DNA of 30,280 nt. Source: Reticulitermes lucifugus (Eukaryota; Arthropoda; Insecta; Blattodea; Rhinotermitidae). The notes beneath the pieces are model-generated. The model was not told the origin of the DNA. It saw only the letters and a list, made by a program, of their open reading frames with translations, and made no database searches. This document shows, one piece after another, positions 28,441-30,280 of the stretch (position 1 is its first letter; every line of letters begins with the position of its first letter). The stretch is taken from NCBI GenBank assembly GCA_026260175.1, contig JAKCWW010002957.1, forward strand, positions 1-30,280, written 5' to 3'. Position numbers and translations under genes: made by a program.

Positions 28441-29926
28441 CAAAGAGTTTGTTCTTTTGCAGCCTTTCTATCTGATCTCTTTGGTTGCATCATAATCCTT
28501 AATTCTAAACTTTAAGTGGCTTAATATTGCTGAGGTGACATTTTTTATCCAGAATTCTTGAAAAAATGAGTCAGTAAATGTGTAAATTGAATATTTCTTG
28601 TGGAAAAAAGCAATTCTGCAGTAAGAAGGGAACTAAACTACATCACAGCAGCTAGATTCCATTTTATTGTACCCATACCACTGAATTAAAATACACAGAA
28701 CAGTGCCGTATTAGAGCCTGGTCACTGTTCAGGATGTTGGATAACCTGAGACATCTTATGGCCACCATTAAATATGGTAAATATTAAATGCTGCATTTGC
28801 AAATATTGCACCTATTCATGAAGCTGTTTCTGAACATGTTGATGCCTACTCAGTTTACATTTTGGTCTCACCGTCTTTTGTCAGGAAGTCATACTTGTGG
28901 ACGCCAGTTGAGTGGCTGGATAGCCAGCATGGGGGAATGTAGACTAACCACCAAATATGCTGTAGAATGATGTGCAAGTAAGAATTAGAGTGACGTACAA
29001 ATAATGCAGCACTATCGTAACATGTCCACTACTTGTCTTGTTATATCATGGTCCAGTCTGAAGGTTCTCTCAGAGGTTTGTGTGACTCTGGTTGGATTAT
29101 TATACCAGTATTTTGTTCGACATTGTCCATTATTTGAGATCAATTTGATTTGATATAGGCATTGTTTCTGAGTTAACTCTACTCTTGTCTTCAGGCAGTT
29201 GGTTGTCATCCTGACTGATTTCTTATTTATGTTTTAGGATTGGTTGCAGCTGTTGGGATTTAATCTTTAAACGACCTGTGTTCGCATGTGCGAACACACG
29301 TGAAAAACACCCCTAGAAATTCCTTTTACATATTTAGGCAACAAGGACATTTACTGCATGTGTAAGTCATGCTGCATAGCCTGTTTTATTTTGCACAATA
29401 TGCCATTTATTTTGTAATTTTATCTTTTTCTGTTCAAATAATACATTTTTCATAAACCATGTGTGCTAAAGTTTAAATACCAACCTGGTTGTTTAAAGGT
29501 TAATGTAGGACCTTTTGAGAACTATGCTAGTACAATAACCACTAAGCCACAGGGGTTTCCTGATTAGTGTACCTGCCTGGTACAGGTGACCCCCTCAGTT
29601 ACGGCCTAATTGGTTCCTGTGGAGGTCCTTCCTAGGTAGGGCCCTTGTTGCCCATAAGCATGTGTTATAAATAGCAGTTAAATCCCTTATGGACATGGAG
29701 GATAACCAAACAAAATACACTACCATGTATGGCCAGGGTCTGTACCTCTCATGATGCTTCTAAAGACAACACCATAGAGTGGAGATTTTGGCAGCTCATC
29801 CAGTTTATATAAAGAAAGACAAGGGTAATCAGGGCTTCTACTCAGGGCACAGGTGTGTGCATTCATTGAAATTAACTGAAGTTGAATTCACAAATTACAC
29901 ACCAACGAACTGCACTATATTGTCAC
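28441..29926. other. Downstream of GIGYF, largely unclassified
   Basis: No coding sequence recognised. At 29537-29549 the minus strand reads TGGCTTAGTGGTT, a good Pol III A-box preceded by CCCTG, as in heads of tRNA-derived SINEs, but the B-box is not intact (AAGGTCCTACATTAACC at about 29495). The rest is AT-rich intergenic sequence or an extended 3' UTR. Confidence 0.45.
29480..29565 (-). mobile_element. Possible tRNA-SINE head fragment
   Basis: The minus strand has GGAAACCCCTGTGGCTTAGT then GGTTATTGTACTAGCATAG and TTCTCAAAAGGTCCT. The A-box is good; the B-box that should follow AAGGTCCTGG is mutated or lost. Assignment rests on pattern memory. Confidence 0.4.
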
Positions 29927-29937
29927 TTTTATTCTTT

Positions 29938-29984
29938 AACCCCTACACATGTTTCAGCCTTTACAAGGCCATCTTCAGGGGGCT
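29938..29984 (-). ncRNA. Candidate minimal hammerhead ribozyme (left arm)
   Basis: Same motif on the minus strand: CUGAAGA (complement of 29972-29978), stem II with one G-U pair replaced by G-C relative to the right copy, GAAA (complement of 29952-29955), stem III CAUGUG, UA, and stem I AGCCCC/GGGGUU (29979-29984 with 29938-29943). The differences from the right copy keep stem II and stem III paired. Confidence 0.65.
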
Positions 29985-30222
29985 CATAATCTACATTTAC
30001 TTTACATCTATTGTTTTTGTCTGCTATTATGTTTTATATCACATTTAGTCAAGTTTAATTATAATTTATAGATTACGGTTATTTACAGTTTCTGTGTTTT
30101 ATATATTTTAAGTACAGAAATTGTAAATAACTAATCTATAAATGATAATGAAACTTTACTAAATGTGATATAAAACATAATAGCAGACAAAAACAATGGC
30201 TGTAAAGTAAATGTAGATTACG

Positions 30223-30269
30223 AGCCCCCTGAAGATGGCCTTGTAAAGGTTGAAACATATGTAGGGGTT
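30223..30269 (+). ncRNA. Candidate minimal hammerhead ribozyme (right arm)
   Basis: All universally conserved hammerhead positions can be placed: CUGAAGA 30229-30235, stem II GGCCUU/AAGGUU (30237-30242 with 30246-30251, two G-U pairs), GAAA 30252-30255, a very short stem III CAUAUG 30256-30261, then U30262 A30263 before the predicted cleavage point, and stem I AGCCCC/GGGGUU (30223-30228 with 30264-30269), six pairs. One extra U (30236) lies between the core and stem II. The family known to have such tiny stem III hammerheads is the Penelope-like retroelements, where they are thought to work as dimers. Activity here is inference. Confidence 0.65.
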
Positions 30270-30280
30270 AAAGAATAAAA

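Larger units (their letters stand above)
29927..30280. mobile_element. Foldback element with hammerhead motifs in both arms
   Basis: A palindromic element of at least 354 bp reaching the window end. The left arm (about 29927-30093) and right arm (about 30113-30280) are inverted copies at roughly 90% identity, from TTTTATTCTTTAACCCCTAC on the left to its complement at the right edge. The centre (about 30094-30112) is AT-rich. There is no open reading frame of note. Each arm contains one hammerhead-type core near its outer end. The right boundary may lie outside the window. Confidence 0.85.

Overview
This window is eukaryotic, AT-rich, intron-rich DNA that looks like an insect genome with a high transposon load. 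A polyneopteran (cockroach or termite type) is my guess from the transposon families; that is inference only. It holds one host gene: the 3' two-thirds or so of a GIGYF (GRB10-interacting GYF protein) orthologue on the + strand. I can place 13 consecutive coding exons between 3197 and 28097. All have GT-AG introns and all junction phases agree. Together they encode about 767 residues up to a TAA at 28095-28097. The N-terminal part, including the GYF domain, must lie upstream of the window. GIGYF proteins act in the cytoplasm with 4EHP (eIF4E2) to repress and destabilise mRNAs.

Protein layout from the exons: a Gln/Pro-rich low-complexity region (exons 3197-6759), an Ala-tract exon (7562-7750), a long charged Glu/Arg/Lys coiled coil split over four exons (9194-17740), a Gln-rich stretch with short conserved motifs (22163-23541), then the strongly conserved C-terminal region (24485-28097): a GFWDE-type motif, an FTQWC helix region, the [16 protein letters not shown] segment, the FLERR segment and the final LGFSV motif.

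The introns are packed with transposon remains. The 12354-17538 intron carries a decayed antisense LINE (about 12680-14517) with its reverse transcriptase interrupted. The 17741-22162 intron carries a second antisense LINE (about 18490-22070) split by a complete pogo/Tigger DNA transposon (19579-21802). Two near-identical MITEs (17938-18109 and 26527-26701) lie in opposite orientation on either side of three exons. There are also two mariner-type transposase fragments, a third MITE, a tRNA-derived SINE in the loop of a long foldback repeat, and several tandem repeats.

The most unusual signal is at the right edge (29927-30280): a near-perfect foldback repeat carrying, in each arm, a sequence that fits a complete hammerhead ribozyme core with a tiny stem III. 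Several decayed relatives of this motif are scattered through the window. It resembles the small hammerheads described with Penelope-like elements. Here the pair lies head to head at the ends of a short element that shows no coding capacity.
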